This document shows, in pieces, positions 32,402-41,014 of a stretch of DNA of 64,000 nt. Origin of the DNA: Peribacillus saganii (GTDB lineage: Bacteria > Bacillota > Bacilli > Bacillales > DSM-1321). The position numbers were made by a program, and so were the translations under genes. The notes under the pieces were generated by a model. That model saw only the letters and a list, made by a program, of their open reading frames with translations. It was not told where the DNA came from and searched no databases. Position 1 is the first letter of the stretch. Every line of letters starts with the position of its first letter. The stretch covers positions 1-64,000 of the forward strand of contig NZ_QVTE01000035.1 of assembly GCF_003429095.1 (NCBI RefSeq). The letters run 5' to 3'.

Positions 32402-33448
32402 TTATTGGTTTGTTTGTTTTGCTGCTTCGATATATTCTTCGCCGATTATCGGGGTAAATTCATCATAAATAGGAGACCAAACCTTACGGAATTCTTCTTT
32501 TTCTTCATTGGAAAGTTCATATATTTCTATTTCTCCTCTTTCCTCCAATTTTTTACGAGCTTCGATGTTCATATCTTTTGAAGCCTGACGTGCTTTCTCA
32601 GTCCCAGCTTTAATACCTTCGTCAATGATTTTGCGTGTAGGTTCATTTAAATCATCCATAAACTTTTTATTCGCAAAAAATACCAAGTCTACGCGAGCTT
32701 CTCCAGAAACGGTTAAGTATTTTTGAACCTCGTCAAAGTTTTTTGATTCAATATTTACAAAGGTATTCGTTTGGCCGTCGACTGTTCCTTGCTGAAGTGC
32801 AGTGTACAGCTCAGTGAAGGGCATTGAAACTGAGCCTGCTTCAGCCGCAGAAAATAATTTTTCCAGTACTTGTCCGCCTTGAGTACGGAATTTTAATCCT
32901 TTTAAATCTTTCGGGCTCTTAATAGGTCTTTTATCGTTTGTAAGGTGTTTCGGTCCATTCGGCCACATAGCAAGGCCATACATGCCATCCTTTTCTAAGC
33001 TCTGAATAATTTCCATACCCTTATCACTATCCCAAAATTTTATCGCCTCATCATCGCCCTTGAATAAAAACGGTAATGAAGGAATATTAAAGCGGGGGTC
33101 GTTCCCAACAAGTTTAGCCATATCTATCTGAGTAAATTGAATATTATTGGCTATTAACTGCTGATGAACATCTTTGTCTCCGAATAGCTGTCCATTCGGA
33201 TAGACTTGAACTTTAATTTTCCCTTCAGATGCTTTTTCAATATATTCTTTAAATGCCATTGATCCTGTGTGCTGAGAAGTATTTTCGGCTACTTCATGTG
33301 CCAGCTTAATCGTCAATTCCTGGATATCATTGCTGCCGCTGGAACTGCTGCTTGCTGTATTCTCGGAAGATTTACTGCCGCATGCTGTCATTGATAAAAG
33401 AAGAGCGATTAAAAAGATTGTGAAAAAATTTTTTTTGAATAATCCCAT
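32402..33448 (-). CDS. dctP: DctP-type TRAP transporter solute-binding lipoprotein
   Basis: A 348-aa extracytoplasmic binding protein. The lipobox LLLSMTACG places the lipid-anchored Cys at 23, followed by a Ser-rich linker. The body shows the DctP fold blocks FKEYIEKASEGKIKVQVYPNGQL, GLKFRTQGG and TELYTALQQGTVDGQ, with the Arg that binds carboxylates in KFRTQ. AAGGAGTGG precedes the ATG. The two membrane subunits (DctQ, DctM) are absent around it, so it either works with a permease encoded elsewhere or is an orphan. It heads a pair with the amidase. Confidence 0.88.
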   Translation of the reverse strand: MGLFKKNFFTIFLIALLLSMTACGSKSSENTASSSSSGSNDIQELTIKLAHEVAENTSQHTGSMAFKEYIEKASEGKIKVQVYPNGQLFGDKDVHQQLIANNIQFTQIDMAKLVGNDPRFNIPSLPFLFKGDDEAIKFWDSDKGMEIIQSLEKDGMYGLAMWPNGPKHLTNDKRPIKSPKDLKGLKFRTQGGQVLEKLFSAAEAGSVSMPFTELYTALQQGTVDGQTNTFVNIESKNFDEVQKYLTVSGEARVDLVFFANKKFMDDLNEPTRKIIDEGIKAGTEKARQASKDMNIEARKKLEERGEIEIYELSNEEKEEFRKVWSPIYDEFTPIIGEEYIEAAKQTNQ

Positions 33449-33879
33449 AATGGTCCACTCCTTAAAAAGTTTTTAAAGCATTTAACATTCAGAAAACTAT
33501 AAAAATATATATAAAAACTATGTACAAACTTATACCACCCCCTTTAAAAAAGTTTTAGGGTTTTTGAAAGTGAGTATTTATCAATTATTATCTCTACAGG
33601 ATTTTTGGAATTAATGAAAAAGAAAGTGCCAGTGAGAAGACTTTTTCAGTATTTATTGCGAAGAAAGGACATAGGTTTCAGAAGTTGGAAAAATATGTTT
33701 TTCAGGGAAAAGTCGACATTTTAAACAGACCTTGCCGGCAGGAATTTCCCTGTGCGTGCATAAGAGAAACTTACAGATGATTAAGAGAAGACCATTTTTT
33801 TATGTCATCTTTGGACACAAGATATCTTCATAGTAGAGATAATTATTTGAAATTTCAAACAATTTTCTTCGACAATTTC

Positions 33880-33915
33880 TAGTAATTTTATTTACTATAG
33901 AAAATAAAATTACTA
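33880..33915. repeat. 14-bp inverted repeat
   Basis: TAGTAATTTTATTT and its exact complement flank a 7-nt centre (ACTATAG). Being AT-only it is a poor terminator; it could be an operator for the divergent genes. Confidence 0.6.
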
Positions 33916-34021
33916 ATGAACTGATGATTGAAATCCACTTTGTGCTGCCTGCGTTGGGAATCTATGTTATGCAGCTTTCCAATCTTCTTCCTCAAAAGAC
34001 ATTTTTAAAGGGCATAGAGGG

Positions 34022-34050
34022 TTGACATCGACAAAATACGACAATATACT
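34022..34050 (+). promoter_or_regulatory. Sigma-A promoter of the amino acid permease
   Basis: TTGACA, 17 nt, TATACT: a near-consensus sigma-A promoter about 60 nt before the start codon. Confidence 0.8.
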
Positions 34051-34110
34051 GCAAGTTATGTGCTATTTTTCGATAGTTCTTTTTGTTTCGAATTTTTAGG
34101 GGGATTTAGT

Positions 34111-35493
34111 ATGAATAAATTGTTTCGGAAAAAGCCGATCAGTGACTTAGTGGCTGCCAGCCACAACAAAGAGCTTAGCCGTTCAATGGGACTGTGGGAC
34201 TTAATATTCCTTGGAGTCGGCTGTGTAATCGGAACGGGGATTTTTGTTATTACGGGTGTAGTCGCTGCTACAAGCGGCGGTCCTGCGATTACACTCTCAT
34301 TTATCATTGCAGGGATTGCCTGCGCTCTTGCAGCGTTTTGCTATGCGGAATTTTCATCAGCGGTACCCGTCTCAGGCAGCGTATACACATATAGCTATGC
34401 TACCCTTGGTGAACTTGCCGCTTTTTTAATAGGATGGGATTTAATGCTGGAATATGTGCTTGCCATATCAGCTGTAGCCACCGGTTGGTCGGCTTACTTC
34501 CAGTCCCTGATTTCAGGATTTGGCTTTCATGTCCCTGCCAGCCTGGGCTCTGCACCTGGAATGGAAAAGGGCGGCCTTATTGATCTACCAGCGGTGCTGA
34601 TCATATTATTGATAACTGCACTGGTGAGCAGGGGTGTAAAAGAGAGCATCTCTTTCAATAATGTAATGGTATTCCTTAAGCTGGCGGTTATTCTCGCATT
34701 TATCGCTGCCGGAATTGGCTATGTGCAACCGGAAAATTGGACTCCATTTGCTCCATTTGGCTTTGAAGGTATTATTACAAGTGCGGCGACCGTTTTCTTT
34801 GCATACATTGGTTTTGATGTAATTGCCACTGCTTCTGAAGAAGTAAAGAATCCAAAGAGAAACATGCCGATTGGAATCATTTCTTCTCTATTAATCTGTA
34901 CAGTTTTATATATTGCCGTTTCCGGTATTCTTACAGGGATGGTTTCTTACGAAAAGCTGAATGTTGCTGATCCTGTATCTTTCGCGTTAAAAATGGTAGG
35001 CCAAAACGGCATGGCTGGGATTATATCCGTTGGAGCGGTAGCTGGGATAACGACTGTCCTGCTTGCGCTTATCTATGCTCAGGTGCGATTGTCTTTCGCG
35101 ATGAGCCGAGATGGGCTTCTGCCTAAAAAACTCTCTGTGGTACACCAGGTGTATAAAACACCATTTTCCAATACGTGGCTAACAGGATTCATTGCTGCAG
35201 GGATTGCCGGATTTGTTGATCTGACAACACTTGCCCACTTGGTAAATATGGGGACGCTTGTAGCATTTACTCTGATTTCAATTGCCATCATTGTCCTTAG
35301 GAGGAATTTTCCAGATCTGAAGGCGTCATTCCGTGTTCCTTTTGTGCCGATACTGCCTGCAATTAGTGCATTTTTGTGCCTTTATTTAGCTTCGAGCCTT
35401 CCTGCGATCACCTGGATTGCTTTTGTTATCTGGATTTGTGCAGGTTTGGTAGTTTATTTTGGTTATTCAAAGAAAAATAGCAATCTAAATTAA
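34111..35493 (+). CDS. APC-family amino acid permease, cationic (CAT) type
   Basis: A 460-aa, 12-helix amino acid transporter. GVGCVIGTGIFVITG in helix 1 is the APC substrate-binding motif, and FFAYIGFDVIATASEEVKNPKRN is the CAT-family block. It resembles B. subtilis YfnA and related proton-coupled permeases for basic or small amino acids. ATG 34111 follows AGGGGGAT; an upstream frame from 34060 overlaps the promoter region and is not used. Amino acid specificity cannot be called. Confidence 0.88.
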   Translation: MNKLFRKKPISDLVAASHNKELSRSMGLWDLIFLGVGCVIGTGIFVITGVVAATSGGPAITLSFIIAGIACALAAFCYAEFSSAVPVSGSVYTYSYATLGELAAFLIGWDLMLEYVLAISAVATGWSAYFQSLISGFGFHVPASLGSAPGMEKGGLIDLPAVLIILLITALVSRGVKESISFNNVMVFLKLAVILAFIAAGIGYVQPENWTPFAPFGFEGIITSAATVFFAYIGFDVIATASEEVKNPKRNMPIGIISSLLICTVLYIAVSGILTGMVSYEKLNVADPVSFALKMVGQNGMAGIISVGAVAGITTVLLALIYAQVRLSFAMSRDGLLPKKLSVVHQVYKTPFSNTWLTGFIAAGIAGFVDLTTLAHLVNMGTLVAFTLISIAIIVLRRNFPDLKASFRVPFVPILPAISAFLCLYLASSLPAITWIAFVIWICAGLVVYFGYSKKNSNLN

Positions 35494-35509
35494 ATTAAGT
35501 TACTATAAG

Positions 35510-35534
35510 AACCCCAAAAATTTGGGGTTTTTTA
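35510..35534 (+). terminator. Terminator of first APC permease
   Basis: AACCCCAAA-AA-TTTGGGGTT with a run of T. Confidence 0.85.
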
Positions 35535-35616
35535 GTCCAAATAAATAGAATATTATACTAAGATAATATTGGTGTTATAATGTAGATGATTTTATTCATT
35601 GCCAAGGGAGGACATC

Positions 35617-36927
35617 ATGGGAAACGAACAGCTAAGAAAAAACATTGGCTTTTTTGTTGGAACATCTCTAGTAGTTGGAACTGTTATTGGCTCTGGAATT
35701 TTCATGAAACCCGGAATTGTCCTAGAGGCCAGCGGAAACTCCACAATGGCGCTTTTTGCTTGGCTTCTTGGAGGAATCATTACCCTGGCAAGCGGCTTAA
35801 CCATTGCTGAAGTCAGTACACAGATTCCAAAAACAGGCGGGCTTTATGCTTATTTAGAAGAGGTGTATGGGAAGGTTTGGGGCTTTTTATCCGGATGGGT
35901 ACAGACCTTAATTTATGGTCCTGCCGTTATGGGAGCACTGGGTTTATACTTTGGTGTATTGGTAGCTGGATTTTTTAATCTTTCAGAATCTTATACTACC
36001 ATTATTGGAGTATTAACAGTTGTGCTGCTGGGAGGTTTGAATATTTTAGGAACTAGCTATGGCGGACTCATACAAAATGTGTCTACTGTTGCCAAGCTGA
36101 TTCCGATATTTGCTATTGCGATATTTGGTATTACTATGGGGGACACGCCTGTATTTAATATAGATAGCGGATCTTCACAGCAGTCCATCAGCTTGGGAGC
36201 TGCTGTTCTTGCTACACTTTGGGCCTATGACGGATGGATGAATGTCGGCTTTATGGCCGGTGAAATGAAGAACCCCGCTAAAACATTGCCGAGAGCAATC
36301 ATTACCGGTATTTTAATTGTTATGGCTGCTTACCTGTCGGTAAATGTGGCTATCCTACATGTACTTCCTGCCGATAAGATTGTGGAATTGGGGCCTAACG
36401 CTGCTAGTGAAGCAGCATCAATACTTTTTGGAGATTTTGGGGCGAAATTAATAGCCATTGGTATTATGATTTCTATTTTCGGATGCCTGAATGGTAAAGT
36501 CCTTACTTTTCCGCGGATATCATTTGCTATGGCTGAAGACGGGCTGTTACCGGGAGCGAATACATTTGCGAAAGTGCATCCTAAGTTTAAAACACCTGCA
36601 AATGCAACCATTTTACAGCTTGCGATTGCGATTGTCATGATGGTTTTAACAGATCCCGATAAGCTCACAAATATAGCAGTTTTTTCAGTTTTCTTGTTTT
36701 ATGGATTAGCCTTTTTCGCTGTATTTATTTTGCGCAAACGGAATCCTGATGCCAAAACCTATAAGGTTCCCTTATATCCGCTAACTCCGATTGTAGCGAT
36801 AATTGGTTCCGTATATATCCTTGTAAATACTATCATTGATAGTCCGCTTGATTCATTATTCTCATTGGGAATAGCGGTCGCAGGCTTTCCTGTCTATTGG
36901 CTGCTTACAAGGAAATCTCTTAAATAA
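35617..36927 (+). CDS. APC-family amino acid exchanger, SteT-like (LAT group)
   Basis: A 436-aa, 12-helix permease with VVGTVIGSGIFMKPG in helix 1 and LWAYDGWMNVGFMAGEMKNPAKTLP in helix 6, the features of L-type amino acid transporters such as B. subtilis SteT (serine/threonine exchanger). ATG 35617 follows AAGGGAGGAC; the frame is open from a TTG at 35599 but that codon has no ribosome binding site. It is a single gene between terminators. Confidence 0.85.
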   Translation: MGNEQLRKNIGFFVGTSLVVGTVIGSGIFMKPGIVLEASGNSTMALFAWLLGGIITLASGLTIAEVSTQIPKTGGLYAYLEEVYGKVWGFLSGWVQTLIYGPAVMGALGLYFGVLVAGFFNLSESYTTIIGVLTVVLLGGLNILGTSYGGLIQNVSTVAKLIPIFAIAIFGITMGDTPVFNIDSGSSQQSISLGAAVLATLWAYDGWMNVGFMAGEMKNPAKTLPRAIITGILIVMAAYLSVNVAILHVLPADKIVELGPNAASEAASILFGDFGAKLIAIGIMISIFGCLNGKVLTFPRISFAMAEDGLLPGANTFAKVHPKFKTPANATILQLAIAIVMMVLTDPDKLTNIAVFSVFLFYGLAFFAVFILRKRNPDAKTYKVPLYPLTPIVAIIGSVYILVNTIIDSPLDSLFSLGIAVAGFPVYWLLTRKSLK

Positions 36928-36938
36928 TAGCACTCTTA

Positions 36939-36966
36939 GGCTGGCTCTTTTGAGTCAGTCTTTTTG
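36939..36966 (+). terminator. Terminator of SteT-like gene
   Basis: GGCTGGCTC-TTTT-GAGTCAGTC (two G-U pairs) followed by T5. Confidence 0.75.
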
Positions 36967-37025
36967 TTATACAAGTAAAATTTTGAATTACCAAAGGTTC
37001 CAGATGCAATTGTTATAAACATATC

Positions 37026-37130
37026 AGAAACGGATCAGAACTGTACTGCTGCAGGACAAGAGTGTTTCGCAGATTCACCGCAGGAAACAAAGCAGTCATT
37101 GTGAGGATGAACTAATCCGTTCTTCTTCTG
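37026..37130. repeat. Interspersed repeat family I, diverged copy E
   Basis: ACGGATCAGAAC..GCAGGACAAG..GAAACAAAGCAGTCATTGTGAGGATG..ATCCGTTCTTCTTC shows the order of blocks seen in copy D (CAGAACGG, GAAACAAAGCGACAG, TGTGAGGATG, CCGTTCTTCC). ACGGATCAGAAC and its end block ATCCGTTCTT can pair, so the ends are inverted repeats. Confidence 0.5.
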
Positions 37131-37200
37131 ACAAAAAGTTACAAGAAGTTACATTTTTTATTTTTTTAGAAAATTCATTTGATTTTAAATTGTATTATTG

Positions 37201-37235
37201 TATACTTGTAATACAACTTAAAGACAGCGCTTACA
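37201..37235 (+). promoter_or_regulatory. Promoter -10 and cre-like site of the TRAP operon
   Basis: TATACT (37201-37206) with TTGATT 16 nt upstream forms a sigma-A promoter. AGACAGCGCTTACA (37222-37235) matches the cre consensus at all positions but the first and lies just downstream of the expected start, where CcpA would block transcription. Confidence 0.5.
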
Positions 37236-37261
37236 TCACTTAGGAGGAAGGAAGTGGAAAA

Positions 37262-38278
37262 ATGATCACCAAGAAAACGAAAGTCATCTTTACTGTTATT
37301 GGTTTATTGCTCACAATGGTTGTTGGTTTCCGGGCGGCTGCCATCAATAAGGACAAGCAGTTTGTTTCAGTTGCAACTGCATCTACCGGAGGGACTTACT
37401 ATCCGATCGGTGTCGGCATGGCCAACATCTGGAGCACCCATCTAAAGGAAGAAGGCATTCGGGCAAGCGGACAATCCTCGGCTGGCTCGATTGAAAATAT
37501 TGACCTTTTACGTAAAGGTGAGGCCCAGTTGGCGATCCTTCAAGGTCTGATTGCCACTGATGCTTATACAGGAGTAAGAAACTTTGAGGAAAATCGGTAT
37601 AAGGATTTGCGTACAATTTCTATGCTATGGCCCAATGTAGAACATTTTGTGCTTATGAATAACAAGATTAATACAGGCACCATCGAAGATATTGAAGGAA
37701 ATCGATTTTCAGTAGGACCACAGGCCAGCGGCACGGAACAATCGACGGTCGTTATGATGCAGGGACTCGACTTAACCAAAAAAGATATCCGGCCTGAGTA
37801 TTTAGGATATGATGATACGATTTCGGCCATGCGCGATGGTCGCCTGGATGGCGGCTCACTGCCTGCGGGAATTCCTACTTCAGCTATTACGGATATGTAT
37901 GCCAGCGGTGTAAAGGCTTCAGTGCTGGAAGTGACAGATGAACAATTGAACACAATTAATCAAGAATCTAATTCTTGGTACCGCTTTACGATTCCAGCCG
38001 GGACATATCCGAAAGTGGACAAAGACATTCAGACGATTGCACAGCCAAATCTTCTGGCCGTATCAAAGCAATTAGATGAAAAAACTGTCTATCTTTTAAC
38101 AAAAACACTTTATGAAAACTTAGATGAAATGTACGCGGTGCATAGTTCCGCAAAAAATATGACGTTGGAAACGGCTTTGGATGGGATATCTGTTCCATTA
38201 CATATTGGCGCTTATAAATACTTCACGGAGGCTGGAGTGGATGTCCCTGAGGAACTAATCCCTCCGGAAGCAAAATAA
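37262..38278 (+). CDS. TAXI-family TRAP transporter solute-binding protein
   Basis: A 338-aa exported binding protein. An N-terminal signal/anchor (about 7-28, VIFTVIGLLLTMVVGF) precedes the TAXI hallmark ATASTGGTYYPIGVGMA (residues 39-55). Unlike DctP it has no lipobox. TAXI proteins studied so far bind glutamate, 2-oxoglutarate or related dicarboxylates. AGGAGGAAGG precedes the ATG. It is followed by its fused permease, a FadR-type regulator and three hydroxyacid oxidases. Confidence 0.9.
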   Translation: MITKKTKVIFTVIGLLLTMVVGFRAAAINKDKQFVSVATASTGGTYYPIGVGMANIWSTHLKEEGIRASGQSSAGSIENIDLLRKGEAQLAILQGLIATDAYTGVRNFEENRYKDLRTISMLWPNVEHFVLMNNKINTGTIEDIEGNRFSVGPQASGTEQSTVVMMQGLDLTKKDIRPEYLGYDDTISAMRDGRLDGGSLPAGIPTSAITDMYASGVKASVLEVTDEQLNTINQESNSWYRFTIPAGTYPKVDKDIQTIAQPNLLAVSKQLDEKTVYLLTKTLYENLDEMYAVHSSAKNMTLETALDGISVPLHIGAYKYFTEAGVDVPEELIPPEAK

Positions 38279-38303
38279 TGACAGGAAAAAAGGAGGAATT
38301 TGA

Positions 38304-40265
38304 TTGAAACCGACACAAGAAACCCCTGTATCTCTAGATAAAGAAGCTGGCGGGGGAATACGCGCTCTACAAGGACACTATAAAACAATCGCAGCTGTTC
38401 TTTCTGTTGCCTTCTCTCTGTTTGCAATCTATACGAATGCTCTTTCCACAACACAGGAAATTTATCGGAATTTAATCTTTTTAGCGTTCATCCTTATTTT
38501 GACTTTTTTCTTATATCCATCCACAGCCAAAAGCAATAATCAAAGATTTACAGTTGTGGACATTTTATTTGCAATTCTGACGCTTGCAGGGCTAGGGTAT
38601 TTATTCTTCAACTATACAAATATTCATGTTGTCAGAGGATCCCAGCCAATCACAACCGATTATATTTTTGCGGGAATTACCATTGTTGTTTTATTGGAAG
38701 CGGCCAGAAGATGTATTGGAGCTTTCATTCCCTTACTGTCGATCGGTGCGATAGTCTATGCCTTATTTGGCCCATTCTTTCTCGGAGTTTTCGGCCATGC
38801 CGGTTTCTCGTTAGAACGATTGCTGTATCGCCTCTATATGACAACTGAGGGAATCTTGGGGATTACGCTTTCGACGGCTTCCACATTTATCGTTATTTTT
38901 ATTTTATTTGGAGCGTTCCTGAATGTGAGCGGGGCCTCCCAGCTGTTTAATGATTTAGCATTAGCTTTGGCTGGACGCAAAAGAGGAGGGCCTGCGCAAG
39001 TAGCAGTCATCTCCAGTGCCTTAACAGGTTCGTTAAGCGGAAGTGCCGTTGCGAATGTTGCCACAACAGGAACTTTTACGATTCCATTAATGAAGTCAAT
39101 CGGCCTTAAGCCGCAATTTGCAGGTGCTGTTGAGGCAGCTGCATCAACAGGCGGAATGATCATGCCTCCTATAATGGGAGCTGCAGCATTTATCATGGCA
39201 GGATTTTTGGGTGTATCCTACACCACAATCGTATTAGCAGCTATCATTCCGAGTCTGATGTACTATGGTGCATTGATCATTGCAATTGACCTTGAAGCAA
39301 AAAAACATGGGTTAAAAGGGATTAGCAAGGAAAATATCCCTCATGCGTTAACGGTTCTAAAAGAACGCGGGATTCTGCTTTTGCCGATTGTAGTCGTTAT
39401 TTCTACCCTCTTAATGGGCAAAACACCACTATTCGCGGGATTCTTTGGAATTGGAGCTGTCATTGTAACAAGCTGGCTTACAAAGGATAAAGAAAATAGA
39501 GTGACACCTAAAAAAGCATTCTTTGCATTAGCTGATGCTGCAAAAGGAACAATTCAAGTCGGGATTGCCTGTGCTTCCATAGGGATTATTATCGCAGTTG
39601 TAACGATGACAGGTATTGGCTCAACACTCGCGTTTAACATCGTATCCATGACGGGCGGGGCTTTATGGCTAATTCTGATTGTTGTAATGCTGACTTGCAT
39701 CGTGCTCAGCATGGGGCTTCCATCAACAGCGCTTTACATCGTGGTTGCGGTTACAGCAGCTCCAGCGTTAATTGAAGCGGGAGTGAATCCGCTTGCGGCA
39801 CACTTCTTTGTTTTCTGGTTTGGAGTGTTATCAAACATTACTCCACCGGTTGCTCTAGCCTCTTATACAGCGGCAGGATTGGCGGGCTCGGATGCAATGA
39901 AAACATCATGGGAAGCACTTCGAATCTCATTGCCAGGATTCATTATTCCGTTTATGATTGCTTATAATCCCTTAATTTTATTGCAGCCTGAAGGAGCCGG
40001 TGAAGCGATTTCAGCAGTATCTATTATCACATTACTTGTCTCTACTTTTATTGGTATCTTTGCCCTGGCAATTGCCCTTAGCAACTTCTACTCTCAAAAA
40101 TTAACAATACTGGAAAGGGCGGCATTCTTCATTGGGGCCATGTGCTTAATAAAACCAGGCTTGCTCACAGATATAATAGGAATATCCATCGTAGTGCTAT
40201 TCCTTGGGCTTCACATTACAAGATATAGAAAAAGTGCGGTGAGCATGGAGGCAAATATGTCGTAG
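38304..40265 (+). CDS. TRAP transporter fused permease (4TM/12TM)
   Basis: A 653-aa membrane protein in which the small DctQ-like (about 30-180) and large DctM-like (about 185-560) parts are fused, as usual for TAXI systems. Landmarks are SALTGSLSGSAVANVATTGTFTIPLM, STGGMIMPPIMGAAAF and SMGLPSTALYIVVA, the two Na+-site hairpin motifs of TRAP permeases. TTG 38304 follows AAGGAGGA. It couples uptake of the TAXI ligand to the Na+ gradient. Confidence 0.92.
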   Translation: MKPTQETPVSLDKEAGGGIRALQGHYKTIAAVLSVAFSLFAIYTNALSTTQEIYRNLIFLAFILILTFFLYPSTAKSNNQRFTVVDILFAILTLAGLGYLFFNYTNIHVVRGSQPITTDYIFAGITIVVLLEAARRCIGAFIPLLSIGAIVYALFGPFFLGVFGHAGFSLERLLYRLYMTTEGILGITLSTASTFIVIFILFGAFLNVSGASQLFNDLALALAGRKRGGPAQVAVISSALTGSLSGSAVANVATTGTFTIPLMKSIGLKPQFAGAVEAAASTGGMIMPPIMGAAAFIMAGFLGVSYTTIVLAAIIPSLMYYGALIIAIDLEAKKHGLKGISKENIPHALTVLKERGILLLPIVVVISTLLMGKTPLFAGFFGIGAVIVTSWLTKDKENRVTPKKAFFALADAAKGTIQVGIACASIGIIIAVVTMTGIGSTLAFNIVSMTGGALWLILIVVMLTCIVLSMGLPSTALYIVVAVTAAPALIEAGVNPLAAHFFVFWFGVLSNITPPVALASYTAAGLAGSDAMKTSWEALRISLPGFIIPFMIAYNPLILLQPEGAGEAISAVSIITLLVSTFIGIFALAIALSNFYSQKLTILERAAFFIGAMCLIKPGLLTDIIGISIVVLFLGLHITRYRKSAVSMEANMS

Positions 40266-40279
40266 TTTAGGAGGTTCCT

Positions 40280-41014
40280 ATGGTAGAACCGATTGCTAGA
40301 AAAAAGATTTCAGATCAAGTATTCGAGCAGCTGAAAGATATGATAAAACAGAACGTTTTTCCGCCGCATTCCAAGCTTCCTTCAGAAAATGAATTGGCCA
40401 AGATGTTTAAAGTGAGCCGGGTCCCGGTGCGTGAAGCACTGCGCGTGCTGGAAGCCGGGGGACTTATTGAATCAAGGCAGGGTGGCGGAAGTATCGTGAA
40501 GGAAATAAGACTTGTGAATAAACTTGATTCGATGTCCTTTGAACTAGTGGATATCGTGCAAGTTCACCAGCTGCTTGAGATGCGTTCAATTATTGAGAAA
40601 GAGGCCGCTGCCTTAGCAGCCATACGGCGTACAGAAGAAGATCTGGAATCTATTTATCAAGCATTGCAAGCGTTTAAAACAACTATAAGCGACCAGAATA
40701 TTATCGGCCACGAATTGGATTTTGCATATCACAGGGAAATTGTCAAAGCTGCTGCTAACCCATTCCTTCTTCAGTCGATGGAAAACCTGGAGGAACTATA
40801 CAGACAAGCGCTGCTTTTTTCCCTGATGAAAAATGTGGGTGCTCCGAGGAAACGTGAGCAAGTATATAATGAACACCTCCTTATATATGAAGCTATTGAA
40901 AGATGCGACGGAAACGCAGCCGCATCCCATATGGAGAATCATATCAAAAACGTTCGTCTTAAATTGGGTAACAATAATGTTAATCATCAGGAAGAAGGTA
41001 AACAAAATGTATGA
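40280..41014 (+). CDS. FadR-subfamily GntR transcriptional regulator
   Basis: A 244-aa repressor with a winged HTH (about 8-76: PPHSKLPSENELAKMFKVSRVPVREALRVLEAGGLIE) and a C-terminal FCD ligand domain (about 95-225) with the metal-site residues of this fold (His in LDFAYHREI and MENHIKNV). It is 14 nt after the TRAP permease and overlaps lhgO by 8 nt, so it is part of the operon and probably senses the transported 2-hydroxyacid or dicarboxylate. AGGAGG precedes the ATG. Confidence 0.9.
   Translation: MVEPIARKKISDQVFEQLKDMIKQNVFPPHSKLPSENELAKMFKVSRVPVREALRVLEAGGLIESRQGGGSIVKEIRLVNKLDSMSFELVDIVQVHQLLEMRSIIEKEAAALAAIRRTEEDLESIYQALQAFKTTISDQNIIGHELDFAYHREIVKAAANPFLLQSMENLEELYRQALLFSLMKNVGAPRKREQVYNEHLLIYEAIERCDGNAAASHMENHIKNVRLKLGNNNVNHQEEGKQNV

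Larger units (their letters stand above)
33449..34110. other. dctP-permease divergent intergenic region
   Basis: A 660-nt AT-rich stretch. It holds the perfect palindrome TTTGAAATTTCAAA (33846-33859), a long inverted repeat (33880-33915), and the strong permease promoter (34022-34050). No convincing reading frame was found. Confidence 0.6.

Noticed and set aside
34060..34110. Upstream start of the first APC permease
   Set aside because: It would begin almost at the expected transcription start of the TTGACA/TATACT promoter; ATG 34111 has AGGGGGAT.
40833..41006. Long upstream extension of the lhgO frame
   Set aside because: It lies wholly inside the GntR gene in another frame; ATG 41007 gives the FAD motif at the expected place.
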